Assembly (NCBI RefSeq): GCF_001549985.1
Contig: NZ_LROZ01000004.1
Location: 62,001 to 126,000, forward strand
Direction of reading: 5' to 3'
Source: Myroides odoratus
GTDB taxonomy: Bacteria; Bacteroidota; Bacteroidia; Flavobacteriales; Flavobacteriaceae
Length of the DNA stretch: 64,000 nt
This document shows, piece by piece, positions 17,848 through 26,019 of the stretch. Both the position numbers and the translations under genes were made by a program. The notes under the pieces were generated by a model that saw only the letters and a list, made by a program, of their open reading frames with translations, did no database searches and had not been told where the DNA came from. Numbering within the stretch: position 1 is the first letter of the stretch; every line of letters begins with the position of its first letter.

Positions 17848-18170
17848 TGGTTCATTTAATTATACTCTGATTAAAATGAATAAAAATCATTAATTTAAAA
17901 ACTCGACTAGTTTATGCCATAAAAAATATAAAAACCTGAAAGCCGCAATTTATAAGACATACGGAGTAGGGTGTAAATCCCTCTTTAATATCCTCAAAAA
18001 CCGATAGCCTACGCTATCGGTTTTTTTATGTTTGTACTAATCTACTTTTTACAATTTTACGCTAACATTTTTTTCAAATGTAAATTTCAGACGTACTACA
18101 TTCTTTGTAACCCTCGACCACCAAAGCTCTTTAACTTTTTGCCTCAACATTTAAAACCTCAAAAATTAAC
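17848..18170. other. Intergenic region after hsdR with terminator
   Basis: No gene is seen in these 323 bp. An intrinsic terminator lies at 17996-18027: CCGATAGC (18001-18008) pairs with GCTATCGG (18013-18020), followed by seven Ts. Just before it, 17968-17984 has an AGGG/CCCT stem with a 7-nt loop that resembles a tRNA T-arm, but no cloverleaf surrounds it. Confidence 0.75.
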
Positions 18171-18470
18171 CTAAGTATCCTTCTTTTTTAAGACATATTC
18201 GCGCGCTTTTTCTTGGATTTGATCATCAGACAAATACTTGTTTTTTAGCAGCCACTCATTAATTTCAGATTTCTGAAAGAACAAGTATTTACCATTAGGT
18301 TTAGAGTAGGGGATTTTATTGTAGTGAACCAGGTGATAGATATACGATTTTTTAAAACCAGTATATTTCTCTAGTTCTTCCACAGACAGAATTTCCTTGT
18401 GATTAGAAATGATGAGCTGCTCTAAATAGTCAAGCTTTTCAAGAATAAGTTTAATAGCCTCCATAGTCAA
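18171..18470 (-). CDS. Excisionase-like helix-turn-helix protein
   Basis: The 99-residue protein has a MerR/excisionase-type winged HTH (about 25-75): LSVEELEKYTGFKKSYIYHLV is cut here to its core VEELEKYTGF, followed by a wing with KPNGKYLFF and the closing SEINEWLL. Proteins of this form are common beside integrases of Bacteroidetes elements and act as excision directionality factors or regulators. It is downstream of the integrase in the same orientation, with a hairpin between them. Confidence 0.8.
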   Translation of the reverse strand: MTMEAIKLILEKLDYLEQLIISNHKEILSVEELEKYTGFKKSYIYHLVHYNKIPYSKPNGKYLFFQKSEINEWLLKNKYLSDDQIQEKAREYVLKKKDT

Positions 18471-18513
18471 TTGTTTTTAAATTTAGAAGCAAACTACAGT
18501 TATATCATAAAAG

Positions 18514-18554
18514 ACTAAAGCCAAGTGTACTTTCAAGTACCACTTGGCTTTAGT
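18514..18554 (-). terminator. Long hairpin between integrase and excisionase genes
   Basis: ACTAAAGCCAAGT (18514-18526) pairs with ACTTGGCTTTAGT (18542-18554), extended inward by GTACTT with AAGTAC and one bulged C. On the minus strand it follows the integrase stop and is trailed by CTTTT, so it can terminate or attenuate the transcript before the excisionase gene. Confidence 0.65.
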
Positions 18555-18585
18555 GTAATTATCATTTTAAAATTAAGCCCTTAGT

Positions 18586-19719
18586 TTAAAACCCAAACTT
18601 AAGTTCTGGAATAAGCTCAGAGGCTTCTTTCATTTTACTATCAATGATCTTGGCATAGATTTGAGTCGTACGGATTTCACGATGTCCCAAACGTTTAGAA
18701 ACCGTGTAAATATCCGCGCCATTCTCTAAGAGGAGTACCGCATTGGTGTGTCTCGCACTATGGAAGGTAATATGCTTGTGAATACCCGCTCGGTTACACC
18801 AACGGACAATTTCATTATTGTAAATAGCAGAATATTTAAGATTAGTAAAAACGAGTTGATTCAGTGATTCTCTTTCTCCTAAGAGATCTCTTGCTTGTTT
18901 AGAGATATAAAGATATTCAACACCTTCTGTTTTTTCTTGTCTATAGATGACTCTACAAGCATCATCTTCGTCTCTTACCTCAGACCAAACAAGCTTATTA
19001 ATATCCGACCAGCGAAGACCAGTTAAACAAGAGAATAAAAAGGCACGTTTAAGCACTTCGTATTTACAATCTGTTTTTACCAGACGTTGTACCTCATTAA
19101 ACGTAAGATACTCTCTTTGACTTTCCGCTTGTTTAAAACTCTTTACTTTTTGAGCATAGTTAATCGTTAGATACCCTTCTTCAAAGGCTAATCGAAGTGC
19201 AGCTCTAAATTTATTGAGATAGGAGTACTTTGAGTTTAATGAAAGCGGAAGTTTACTTTTAGTAAGGGCCTTTGTATCAAAGTAATGTCTGACTTTTTTT
19301 AAAAATTCATCATCTACTTCATCAAAAGTAAAAGTAGTAGAGATACATTTTTTTAAGTGAAGAAAACTAGCAGCCCAGTTTCCATAGTTTTTAGGACTTT
19401 CGTACTTCTCTTCCATTTTTTCGTGAAAGAAGTCTAGGAAACAACGTTGTCCTTTGTGTTTGTTTTTAATTCCGTATTTACCTCGAAGGTCTTCACTTTG
19501 TCTGATGGCTAAGATATTCTCAGCCATTTGTAGCGCTTCTTTGTTTTCCTTTCTCTCCTTTGGACTGTTAGGAGCACCATGCAAAAAGAGTTTTAGGTTT
19601 TCAAATTCTCTGATATACTTCTTTTTTCCAGAAGAAGAAACTTCAACTCCTTTTGTATACTCAATTAGAAGGCTTATTCTTCCACTTGGTAATTTTCTTT
19701 GTTTCAGTGTGATAGTCAT
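18586..19719 (-). CDS. int: ICE tyrosine integrase
   Basis: The 377-residue protein has an N-terminal arm-binding domain (about 1-90), a SAM-like core-binding domain (95-195) and a catalytic domain with R236 (TGLRWSD), H320 and R323 (HSARHT), H346 (LGHREI) and Y355 (TTQIYAK). This domain series is that of integrases of Bacteroidetes conjugative elements. Its promoter side faces mnmE, 181 bp from the mnmE stop, where arm-type repeats and a long palindrome lie. It is expected to integrate and excise the element at the mnmE 3' end. Confidence 0.95.
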   Translation of the reverse strand: MTITLKQRKLPSGRISLLIEYTKGVEVSSSGKKKYIREFENLKLFLHGAPNSPKERKENKEALQMAENILAIRQSEDLRGKYGIKNKHKGQRCFLDFFHEKMEEKYESPKNYGNWAASFLHLKKCISTTFTFDEVDDEFLKKVRHYFDTKALTKSKLPLSLNSKYSYLNKFRAALRLAFEEGYLTINYAQKVKSFKQAESQREYLTFNEVQRLVKTDCKYEVLKRAFLFSCLTGLRWSDINKLVWSEVRDEDDACRVIYRQEKTEGVEYLYISKQARDLLGERESLNQLVFTNLKYSAIYNNEIVRWCNRAGIHKHITFHSARHTNAVLLLENGADIYTVSKRLGHREIRTTQIYAKIIDSKMKEASELIPELKFGF

Positions 19720-19751
19720 AGTAATCTATATTAGGTTAAGGGAGACCAATT

Positions 19752-19792
19752 TTTCACAACACTTTCACAACACTTTTTTATTATGTTGTGAA
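19752..19792. other. Candidate integrase arm-binding repeats
   Basis: TTTCACAACAC occurs twice in direct tandem (19752-19762 and 19763-19773), and GTTGTGAA, the inverted core, follows at 19785-19792. Tandem and inverted short repeats between an integrase start and an element end are typical arm-type sites. They could equally be an autoregulatory operator for int. Confidence 0.55.
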
Positions 19793-19849
19793 TATGTTGA
19801 GACTAATATAGAAAATAAGGACATCTTATAAAAATATTTAACACTTAAC

Positions 19850-19881
19850 TATTTGATTTTCAAAGTATTTTGAATCAAATA
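19850..19881. terminator. Palindrome between ICE end and mnmE
   Basis: TATTTGATT (19850-19858) pairs with AATCAAATA (19873-19881); TTCAAA and TTTGAA extend the stem inward. It lies 20 bp beyond the mnmE stop and could terminate mnmE transcription or be part of the attachment region. Confidence 0.45.
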
Positions 19882-19900
19882 AAAGTATTAAAAAGACAAG

Positions 19901-19919
19901 TTATTTACCGATACAAAAA
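19901..19919. other. Candidate ICE attachment site within mnmE 3' end
   Basis: These are the last codons of mnmE (F-C-I-G-K-stop on the minus strand, TGTATCGGTAAATAA). In Gammaproteobacteria the same conserved 3' end is the attachment site of SGI1-like islands (established knowledge). Here an integrase gene sits directly beside it. A second copy should lie at the unseen left end. Confidence 0.55.
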
Positions 19920-21292
19920 TTCGCAAAAATATTCCCCAGTAGCTCATCGTTGGTCACTTGCCCTGTAATTTCCCCGAAGAAGTAGAGGGCCTGGCGAATA
20001 TCGATGGCCATGAGATCTGCGGAGAGATTCGTTTGTAGGCCCCATTTCACCTTTTCGATTTCCTCTAATGCTTTGAGGAGTGAGTCGTAGTGGCGGGTAT
20101 TGGTTACAATTGTTTCATTATTGCGTAGCGCTCCCGTATTTACAAAGCCCAATAGCGTTTGTTTTAGCTCGTCTATACCCAGATTTGCTTTTGCAGACAT
20201 TAGCATCAACCCATTAATTTGCGATTGAAATAAGTCAATTTGTTCTGGTGTGAGGAGGTCCTGTTTATTACACACCACAAGAAGAGGCTTTAATGGGTAT
20301 TTATTCTTTAATTTCTCCAGTTCGATATTGATTTGTTCGATGGATTGATCCGTTAACTGACCACCGTCAATCAAGTAGATGACTACTTGAGCCGCTTCAA
20401 TTTTCTCAAATGTCTTCTGAATACCGATGCTCTCTACCACATCCTTCGTTTCGCGAATTCCGGCCGTATCAATAAAGCGGAAACCGATGCCGTCGATAAC
20501 CAATTCATCCTCGATGGTGTCCCGTGTAGTTCCGGCGATATCAGAGACGATGGCACGTTCCTCGTTTAGTAAAGCATTTAATAAGGTTGATTTCCCCACA
20601 TTAGGTTCCCCTACGATGGCAACTGGAATACCGTTTTTGATTACATTTCCAACCGCAAAAGAGTCGATTAAGCGTTTTAGGACAAATTCAATACGATCGA
20701 TGAGTGCTTTGAATTGCGTGCGATCAGCAAATTCAACATCCTCTTCTGAGAAGTCCAATTCCAATTCAATAAGCGAAGCGAAGTTCAGCAGTTGTTCTCG
20801 CAATAATGCGATTTCATTGGAGAAACCACCACGCATTTGCTGCATGGCAATTTGGTGACTCGCCTCATTATCCGAAGCAATTAAATCCGCAACCGCTTCT
20901 GCTTGCGATAGATCTAATTTTCCATTTAAGAACGCGCGCATGGTAAACTCACCAGGTTGTGCCATTTTAGCCCCTTTGCGCAAGCAAAGTTGAATGATTT
21001 GCTGCTGAATAAAGGTAGAGCCGTGACACGAAATTTCAATCGTATCCTCACCCGTATAAGAATGCGGATTTTTAAATACAGAAACCAAAACCTGGTCCAA
21101 TACACGTTCCCCATCCACAATATGTCCGAGATGTAGGGTATGCGTTTTTTGTTTCGTTAAATCTTTCTTTTTGATCGATTGAAAAATGCCGTTAACCAAA
21201 GCAATAGCCTCTTTCCCCGATACACGTATAATGGCAATTGCCCCAGCACCCGAAGGCGTTGCCAAAGCAACAATAGTATCTTGTAATATCAT
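19901..21292 (-). CDS. mnmE: tRNA modification GTPase MnmE
   Basis: The 463-residue protein works with MnmG to form 5-carboxymethylaminomethyl-uridine at the wobble position of certain tRNAs. ATG at 21292 gives the family start MILQDTIVALATPSG; an upstream in-frame start would add 21 unlike residues. The N-terminal folate-binding domain (1-120), the helical domain and the inserted G domain (about 215-380, GEPNVGKST, DTAG, NKQD) are present. The C-terminus FCIGK, with the catalytic Cys, is intact. The element boundary falls just past its stop, so insertion left the gene functional. Confidence 0.97.
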   Translation of the reverse strand: MILQDTIVALATPSGAGAIAIIRVSGKEAIALVNGIFQSIKKKDLTKQKTHTLHLGHIVDGERVLDQVLVSVFKNPHSYTGEDTIEISCHGSTFIQQQIIQLCLRKGAKMAQPGEFTMRAFLNGKLDLSQAEAVADLIASDNEASHQIAMQQMRGGFSNEIALLREQLLNFASLIELELDFSEEDVEFADRTQFKALIDRIEFVLKRLIDSFAVGNVIKNGIPVAIVGEPNVGKSTLLNALLNEERAIVSDIAGTTRDTIEDELVIDGIGFRFIDTAGIRETKDVVESIGIQKTFEKIEAAQVVIYLIDGGQLTDQSIEQINIELEKLKNKYPLKPLLVVCNKQDLLTPEQIDLFQSQINGLMLMSAKANLGIDELKQTLLGFVNTGALRNNETIVTNTRHYDSLLKALEEIEKVKWGLQTNLSADLMAIDIRQALYFFGEITGQVTNDELLGNIFANFCIGK

Positions 21293-21381
21293 TTGTACCT
21301 CTAAAATATGGACAAAGATACTATTTATTCGGCAATCTAATACCAGGACCCTCATCGAAGAAATGATGTCATTTAATTCAT

Positions 21382-21389
21382 TATATTTG
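21382..21389 (+). promoter_or_regulatory. Candidate Bacteroidetes -7 box
   Basis: TATATTTG fits TAnnTTTG and lies 19 bp before the next start codon. A clear -33 element is not visible. Confidence 0.4.
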
Positions 21390-21407
21390 AGGGTAAAGTC
21401 ATAACCA

Positions 21408-22403
21408 ATGAAAAAGATAATGCTTCTTTTGTGCTGTTTATACAGCCTTGTATTTTTTGCTCAAACCTATCGAATGTCAGAAAAAACAAGAGAAGAGGTA
21501 GGAGCGTTATCCTCCGATGGTTTGGTGTTTGTAGAGCGCATTGAAAAAGTATTAGATGCCAATCACCTGAAATTAAAACAGCGAGAGGTAAACATCCAAA
21601 ACCCTGCAGTTGGAGAGGTGGTAAAACAAGGATTGAGAAAGAATACAACAAACGTACAGACCCAAGTAAAAGAAAAAATCTGTTTGCTGTGTTATGAAGA
21701 AGAGTGGAAAAACCAATTCTTGGAGATGCAATTTATACAAGCAGGAAAAAACTACAATCGCGATAGCCTGTATCAAAAAACAAGAATCATCAACCAGAGC
21801 GATGGGAGCACTGGTGATAAGAGCATAATGCAAGAAAAAAAGACGAAAACGGAGAGGAAAATAGAGCAGACAGATTTGAGTGGTTATGATTTACTAGAAC
21901 GACAGCTAGATGTTTTGTCATCTGTCCCAGATTTTACCGTTTTTAGGAAGTTGGATTACAATTTTGTTGTTTCCCGTTTTGGCGTCTATTTGCAGCTTAC
22001 GAAAGGCATGGCATATAAAGACCAAAAGCGAAAAGGCAATACCCTTATAGACACCTATGTTCCGGGAATTTCTATTAAAAAAGACGAGTACCTCCGCGTA
22101 ATTTATACCATAGAAGAACATCCCGATTGGATGGGAGCATTTGGAGAAGGAGTAACCGAAATTAAAGAAGTAGAAATCGTTGGAGATCCAGATCTCGTTG
22201 TACAATTATTTGTTTCATATTGGAAGACCAAAATTTATGACGTACTCCCAGCGAATGGCTATATTATATCGAAGGAGGTGATGAGTGATTATGTCGTATT
22301 GAGTGCTGTGGCTCCCAATCAATATAAAATAACGATTACGAAGGGCAATATGGAAATGAATTACGCCAAAACATTTGGTATACATCAAGAGATAAAGAGG
22401 TGA
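21408..22403 (+). CDS. Secreted protein of unknown function
   Basis: The 331-residue protein has a signal peptide (1-18, ending VFFAQ) and no further membrane helix. The middle is rich in K, E and Q (about 55-170). The C-terminal 150 residues look like a folded alpha/beta domain. No family signature is recognised. It is divergent from mnmE with a candidate -7 box in the shared gap and has no operon partner. Periplasmic or outer-surface location is inferred from the signal peptide. Confidence 0.7.
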   Translation: MKKIMLLLCCLYSLVFFAQTYRMSEKTREEVGALSSDGLVFVERIEKVLDANHLKLKQREVNIQNPAVGEVVKQGLRKNTTNVQTQVKEKICLLCYEEEWKNQFLEMQFIQAGKNYNRDSLYQKTRIINQSDGSTGDKSIMQEKKTKTERKIEQTDLSGYDLLERQLDVLSSVPDFTVFRKLDYNFVVSRFGVYLQLTKGMAYKDQKRKGNTLIDTYVPGISIKKDEYLRVIYTIEEHPDWMGAFGEGVTEIKEVEIVGDPDLVVQLFVSYWKTKIYDVLPANGYIISKEVMSDYVVLSAVAPNQYKITITKGNMEMNYAKTFGIHQEIKR

Positions 22404-22622
22404 GTTATTTGCTCTTTGCACGGTTTGCTCTTTGTTTTTTTGTTTTTTGATAAATTAATCAAACTACACAAACAACAAACAACAAACAACAAACAACAAG
22501 TAACAAACAACAAGTAACAAAGCACAAAGAGCAAAGCACAAAGCACAAAGAGCAAAGCACAAAGAGCAAAGCACAAAGTGCAAAGAACAAAGTGCAAAGA
22601 ACAAAAAAGCAACAAACAACGA
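22404..22622. repeat. Heptanucleotide tandem repeat array 1 with inverted start
   Basis: From 22469 to 22615 about 21 units of 7 bp follow without register shift: CAAACAA, CAAGTAA, CAAAGCA, CAAAGAG, CAAAGTG and CAAAGAA variants. The first bases after the preceding stop (22406-22440) carry complementary words (GCTCTTT, TTTGCTCTTTG), so the region can fold into a long hairpin. Long leucine/cysteine-rich frames on the minus strand are translation artefacts of the repeat. A TATCTTTA -7-like box for the next gene is at 22699-22706. Confidence 0.9.
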
Positions 22623-22729
22623 ATAACACTAACAAAAAGATACCAATAAATACTGTGTTTTTTGAGTGCAGGAAACTCAAAAACTAAGCTTAAATTCTTA
22701 TCTTTATAGAAATCAAAATTAACACTACT

Positions 22730-23563
22730 ATGAAAAAAATACTTTTTCCAACAGACTTCTCAGAGACAGCAAATAACGCTTTAATATACGCGCTAAAAAT
22801 GGCAGATAGTCAAAAAGCAACCCTTTTTGTATTACATGCTTATGAAATGCCAGTAATTTCTGCAACAGCTAATCCTGTGATGGTTCAAGATGTATATAAA
22901 TCGATTGAATTAAGCAATTTTGAAAACTTTAAAGATCAAGTACCTTTCATCCGCGATATCGCTAAAGAAAATAACTTAGATCACGTACCGATGCATTTCA
23001 TTCTTGAAGAAGGTTTCTTGAATACAATTTTGAAGAAAAGAGTAGAAGAAGAAGAAATCGACCTAGTGGTAATGGGAACCAATGGGAATTCAGGATGGGA
23101 TAGAAAATTGTTAGGATCTAATACCGTGAATGCAATTAACTCTTTGAAAGCGCCCGTATTAAGTGTACCACACGATGCGGTTTTTAATGGAATCAATTCC
23201 ATTGCATTTTCAACTTTATTTGCGGCGAGCGACAAAATTGTATTAGACAAATTGGTAAAGATTGCCAAAGGATATGATGCTACGATTAAATGTATTCATG
23301 TCATTGAAGATGTGGAGAAAGTAAATCGCGAAGTTGTAGAAAGCTGGTTAGAGTATTACGACGGACATCCAATTACCTTCACATTAGTAGAAGGAAAAGA
23401 CGTAGAAAAAGAAATCTTTACGTTCCTAGATAAAGAAAATATTGATTTGCTTGTATCGGTGAAGCGCAATAGAAGTTTCTTAGAAAAATTGTTCACTTCA
23501 AGTATGACAAAAAAATTAAGTTACCATACTCATGTGCCGATCATAGCCTTCCATGAGGAATAG
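22730..23563 (+). CDS. Universal stress protein, tandem UspA domains
   Basis: The 277-residue protein contains two Usp domains (about 1-145 and 150-277). The first opens with MKKILFPTDFSETA and has the ATP-binding pattern MGTNGNSGWDRKLLGSNT at about 118-135. The second is more diverged (LVSVKRNRSFLEKLFTSSMT). Tandem Usp proteins are common stress and starvation proteins of flavobacteria; they bind nucleotides and lie in the cytoplasm. The gene is monocistronic and ends in a strong bidirectional terminator. Confidence 0.93.
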   Translation: MKKILFPTDFSETANNALIYALKMADSQKATLFVLHAYEMPVISATANPVMVQDVYKSIELSNFENFKDQVPFIRDIAKENNLDHVPMHFILEEGFLNTILKKRVEEEEIDLVVMGTNGNSGWDRKLLGSNTVNAINSLKAPVLSVPHDAVFNGINSIAFSTLFAASDKIVLDKLVKIAKGYDATIKCIHVIEDVEKVNREVVESWLEYYDGHPITFTLVEGKDVEKEIFTFLDKENIDLLVSVKRNRSFLEKLFTSSMTKKLSYHTHVPIIAFHEE

Positions 23564-23613
23564 CCATAAAAAAAGTCGTAAAGTATTATTTACTTTACGA
23601 CTTTTTTTATGGC
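23563..23613. terminator. Bidirectional terminator
   Basis: A near-perfect 23-bp stem (GCCATAAAAAAAGTCGTAAA and its complement) lies between two convergent genes, with A- and T-runs at either side. Confidence 0.92.
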
Positions 23614-23633
23614 GTACTTGGCTGTAAAACCAC

Positions 23634-24212
23634 TTACTCCATTTTGTTTTTATTGATTTCGTCTTGCAGTTGTCTTCTTATTTTTTGTTCTCGCTCCAAA
23701 GAAGATTTGCGGAATTCTTCCAATTCCTCATCTGTTTCTTTTAATTTGAGAAGCGCCTCTTTCGTATCTACATGACATTTTTTAAAGCGGTAGTAGAATA
23801 GAGCCACCAAGACAAACATAAAAGCAAATAATGCAAGTATAACGGTTTGTATCGTGTTTTTGTTTGCAGTAATACCCAAAAATTCAAAGTGTTCTTCCTT
23901 GGCTAAAGAAGTTTTCAATTCCTCTTCAGCCTTAGCAAGTTTTTGCGTTGCCGTTTCTAGGTCTTGTTTATGCTGATCAATAAGCGCTTGATTCGCTGTT
24001 GTATTGGTTTTATATTGACGAAGAGAATCCTCTACATTATGTTGTAAATCCAGTAGACTTTGTTTATCAACAATTTTAAAATTCTGATAGTTAGATGAAG
24101 TATTAAACAAAGTAGAGAATTGATTTGTAATGGTTTTAACGTTGCTCTGTGCAAAAACAGTACTTGTTAGTGCTAGGGAGGCAAGTAGTAAAATACGTTT
24201 TATTCTTTTCAT
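23634..24212 (-). CDS. Membrane-anchored coiled-coil protein with signal peptide
   Basis: The 192-residue protein has a signal peptide (1-21, ending TVFAQ), a periplasmic helical region with coiled-coil heptads (about 45-108), one membrane helix (about 119-140, VILALFAFMFVLVALFYY) and a charged cytoplasmic coiled coil (148-192). I recall similar flavobacterial proteins labelled tRNA (guanine-N1)-methyltransferase in databases; nothing in this sequence supports a methyltransferase. The topology suggests a structural or signalling role across the inner membrane, which is only inferred. Confidence 0.75.
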   Translation of the reverse strand: MKRIKRILLLASLALTSTVFAQSNVKTITNQFSTLFNTSSNYQNFKIVDKQSLLDLQHNVEDSLRQYKTNTTANQALIDQHKQDLETATQKLAKAEEELKTSLAKEEHFEFLGITANKNTIQTVILALFAFMFVLVALFYYRFKKCHVDTKEALLKLKETDEELEEFRKSSLEREQKIRRQLQDEINKNKME

Positions 24213-24461
24213 TGAGTCACTTTTTGTATTACAATTTTATAGAGGCCTAAGATAAGTTATTTATTTTTATAAAAAAGAGTTGTGAAAGGAAATTTTTAAG
24301 ATAATTTTATTTTTATTTTTAGAACTATTGTGAAAAATTATAGTTTTAATATAGGAAATAGAGGGTATTGTTTGAATAATTAATGAATTGCCGAAAAATA
24401 GGATACATTTTATACCATTTTGAATTTAATTACGTTAGTTTTGATGTAAAATTGAGAACAA

Positions 24462-25448
24462 ATGATAGAAAATTTCTTTTCTAACATCCACCGCATGCTG
24501 CTATGCTTGGGCATTTTCTTTTTAGGATCGACTATTCTTTCTGCTCAATCCTTGAATCAGGATGAGTTGACAGCAGTTAAAATGTGGTTAGATGAAGATG
24601 GTGACACAAGTTTATACATAAAGGTGAGTGCTGCGTGTAATAACTATGATGGTAAAAGAGCCTTTGATTACATTGGTTTGCCCTCGGCTATTACATTAAA
24701 ATTGAAGAATGATTTAGGCGAAGCAAATTTCGTGTATGAACATCCGCGGTATGAATCTTCCATGCTCATGTTTTATAGTGAAGCTGTATGGTTTAAGACG
24801 TACGATTGGAAACAAGCGGTTTTTATCCCTCTTTTTTACTGCAGTCAAAAGCATGGAGCAACCATGCCATTGTCCTATCTTATTTTATACAATCAGCAAA
24901 TGCTTGTTGTTCACCTCTCTTTTCAATGTAAACCTGAAGTATGGGGAACGTGTACTCCTGTATTTAAAAAACGCCGCATTAAAAATCAGTTGACTCAATT
25001 GCCACAAGCCCTTCAGGATGATTTTACACATTATATTGAAAAGACCTATACCACGAGAGAAGATCTGTATCCCAATCACATGACGTTTAAACAAAAAAAG
25101 TACAAAGATTGGAATCTTGAATCTGTGGTTTCCATTGTAGAAGCGAGTTATCCTCATGAATTATTACGCCGTTTGCACACCTTTATTGAAGATCAAAAAT
25201 GGCAATTGGCAGAGGCTTATCTAAAAGAATTTGAATACCTCTATATTCAAGAAGAAGGAGTGGTAGTCATTGCTGGATTTCGCACAAGTAAGCAAACCTT
25301 TCAAGAGGAAATGCAGCGTTATGTTAGTCGTAATGCTTCAGAGGAAGAGCAATTATTGGCGCAAGCGATTCGCTATGTAGAGGATGGGGATTTTCAACGC
25401 GGGTACCAATTGTACAAAGCGATTTTAGAAGAATTCCAAGCACAATAA
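24462..25448 (+). CDS. Secreted protein of unknown function
   Basis: The 328-residue protein has an N-terminal hydrophobic segment ending in TILSAQ (about 12-29), which is a signal peptide whichever of two ATGs (24462 or 24495) is used. The C-terminal part (about 230-328) is helical, with a repeat-like segment RYVEDGDFQRGYQLYKAILEEF that resembles a TPR hairpin. No catalytic motif is seen. It stands alone with 250 bp of AT-rich sequence before it. Confidence 0.65.
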   Translation: MIENFFSNIHRMLLCLGIFFLGSTILSAQSLNQDELTAVKMWLDEDGDTSLYIKVSAACNNYDGKRAFDYIGLPSAITLKLKNDLGEANFVYEHPRYESSMLMFYSEAVWFKTYDWKQAVFIPLFYCSQKHGATMPLSYLILYNQQMLVVHLSFQCKPEVWGTCTPVFKKRRIKNQLTQLPQALQDDFTHYIEKTYTTREDLYPNHMTFKQKKYKDWNLESVVSIVEASYPHELLRRLHTFIEDQKWQLAEAYLKEFEYLYIQEEGVVVIAGFRTSKQTFQEEMQRYVSRNASEEEQLLAQAIRYVEDGDFQRGYQLYKAILEEFQAQ

Positions 25449-25501
25449 TGTTACAAATCAGCTAAAATAGTAACCTTTTTAGCTCAACTAAAAAATAGAA
25501 T

Positions 25502-25960
25502 ATGAAAAAGGCAATACAGGACTTATATCCAGAAAACTTAGCCCACTGTTATGGATGTGGAAAATTAAACCCAGCAGGACATCAACTGAAAACGTATGTA
25601 GAGGGTGAAGGGGAGACTGTGGCTCATTTTACGCCCCAACCAGAATTTACAGCTTTACCAGAAAGTGTATATGGCGGTTTAATTGCTTCTTTACTGGATT
25701 GTCATGGAACAGGATCAGCAGCTGCTTTTATCTGTTTGGCAGAAAACCTACCGTTGGAAGAACCAATTCCTGTACGTTGTGTAACGGCTTCACTCAAAGT
25801 AGATTTTAAAGCGATGACTCCTATGGGGGTTCCTTTAGTTTTGAAAGGAAAGTTGAGAAGTATAGAAGGCAGAAAGGTGTGGGTGGATATGACCTTATCA
25901 GCCAATGATACACTTTGTGCTACAGGTGAAATTCTAGCCATTCGATTAAAAGAAGAATAG
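25502..25960 (+). CDS. PaaI-type hotdog thioesterase
   Basis: The 152-residue protein has the hotdog-fold pattern VYGGLIASLLDCHGTGSAAAF (shown to its core YGGLIASLLDCHG, about 58-70). This corresponds to the substrate-binding helix and catalytic Asp of PaaI/YigI-like acyl-CoA thioesterases. An N-terminal CYGCGKLNPAGHQL precedes it, a cysteine pair motif seen in one subgroup. It probably hydrolyses an acyl-CoA or related thioester in the cytoplasm; the substrate cannot be read from sequence. A terminator follows 6 bp after its stop. Confidence 0.85.
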   Translation: MKKAIQDLYPENLAHCYGCGKLNPAGHQLKTYVEGEGETVAHFTPQPEFTALPESVYGGLIASLLDCHGTGSAAAFICLAENLPLEEPIPVRCVTASLKVDFKAMTPMGVPLVLKGKLRSIEGRKVWVDMTLSANDTLCATGEILAIRLKEE

Positions 25961-25966
25961 AAATAG

Positions 25967-26000
25967 AAAGCGAGCTATCCTAACCGGTAGCTCGCTTTTT
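25967..26000. terminator. Bidirectional terminator
   Basis: AAAGCGAGCTA pairs with TAGCTCGCTTT around a 10-nt loop, between convergent genes and with a T-run. Confidence 0.9.
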
Positions 26001-26019
26001 CAACTATGGATATCTACTA

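Larger units (their letters stand above)
1..19919. mobile_element. Right part of a Bacteroidetes integrative conjugative element (CTnDOT-like tra type)
   Basis: The segment holds a collinear tra block (DUF3408 genes to traN), a type I restriction-modification locus, an excisionase-like gene and a tyrosine integrase that faces away from mnmE. This gene order is known from Bacteroidetes conjugative transposons. The right boundary is placed at the mnmE 3' end because the integrase lies against it and the last codons of mnmE are a recognised island attachment site in other bacteria. The left end, relaxase, coupling protein and the traA (ParA) gene are outside the window. TraO, TraP and TraQ genes are not found after traN. 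The exact boundary is inferred, because the second att copy is not visible. Confidence 0.85.

Noticed and set aside
17920..17990. tRNA gene after hsdR
   Set aside because: Only a T-arm-like stem (AGGG/CCCT) is present; no acceptor pairing, D-arm or anticodon arm can be built.
1..19919. Temperate prophage
   Set aside because: Integrase and excisionase-like genes are present, but no capsid, terminase or tail genes; the tra genes mark a conjugative element.
20387..20858. Plus-strand frames inside mnmE
   Set aside because: They are antisense to the conserved GTPase domain and have no independent support.
22385..22680. Two minus-strand frames rich in L, F, C and V
   Set aside because: They are translations of the 7-bp repeat array; a period of 7 gives a 21-bp coding repeat in every frame without a gene.
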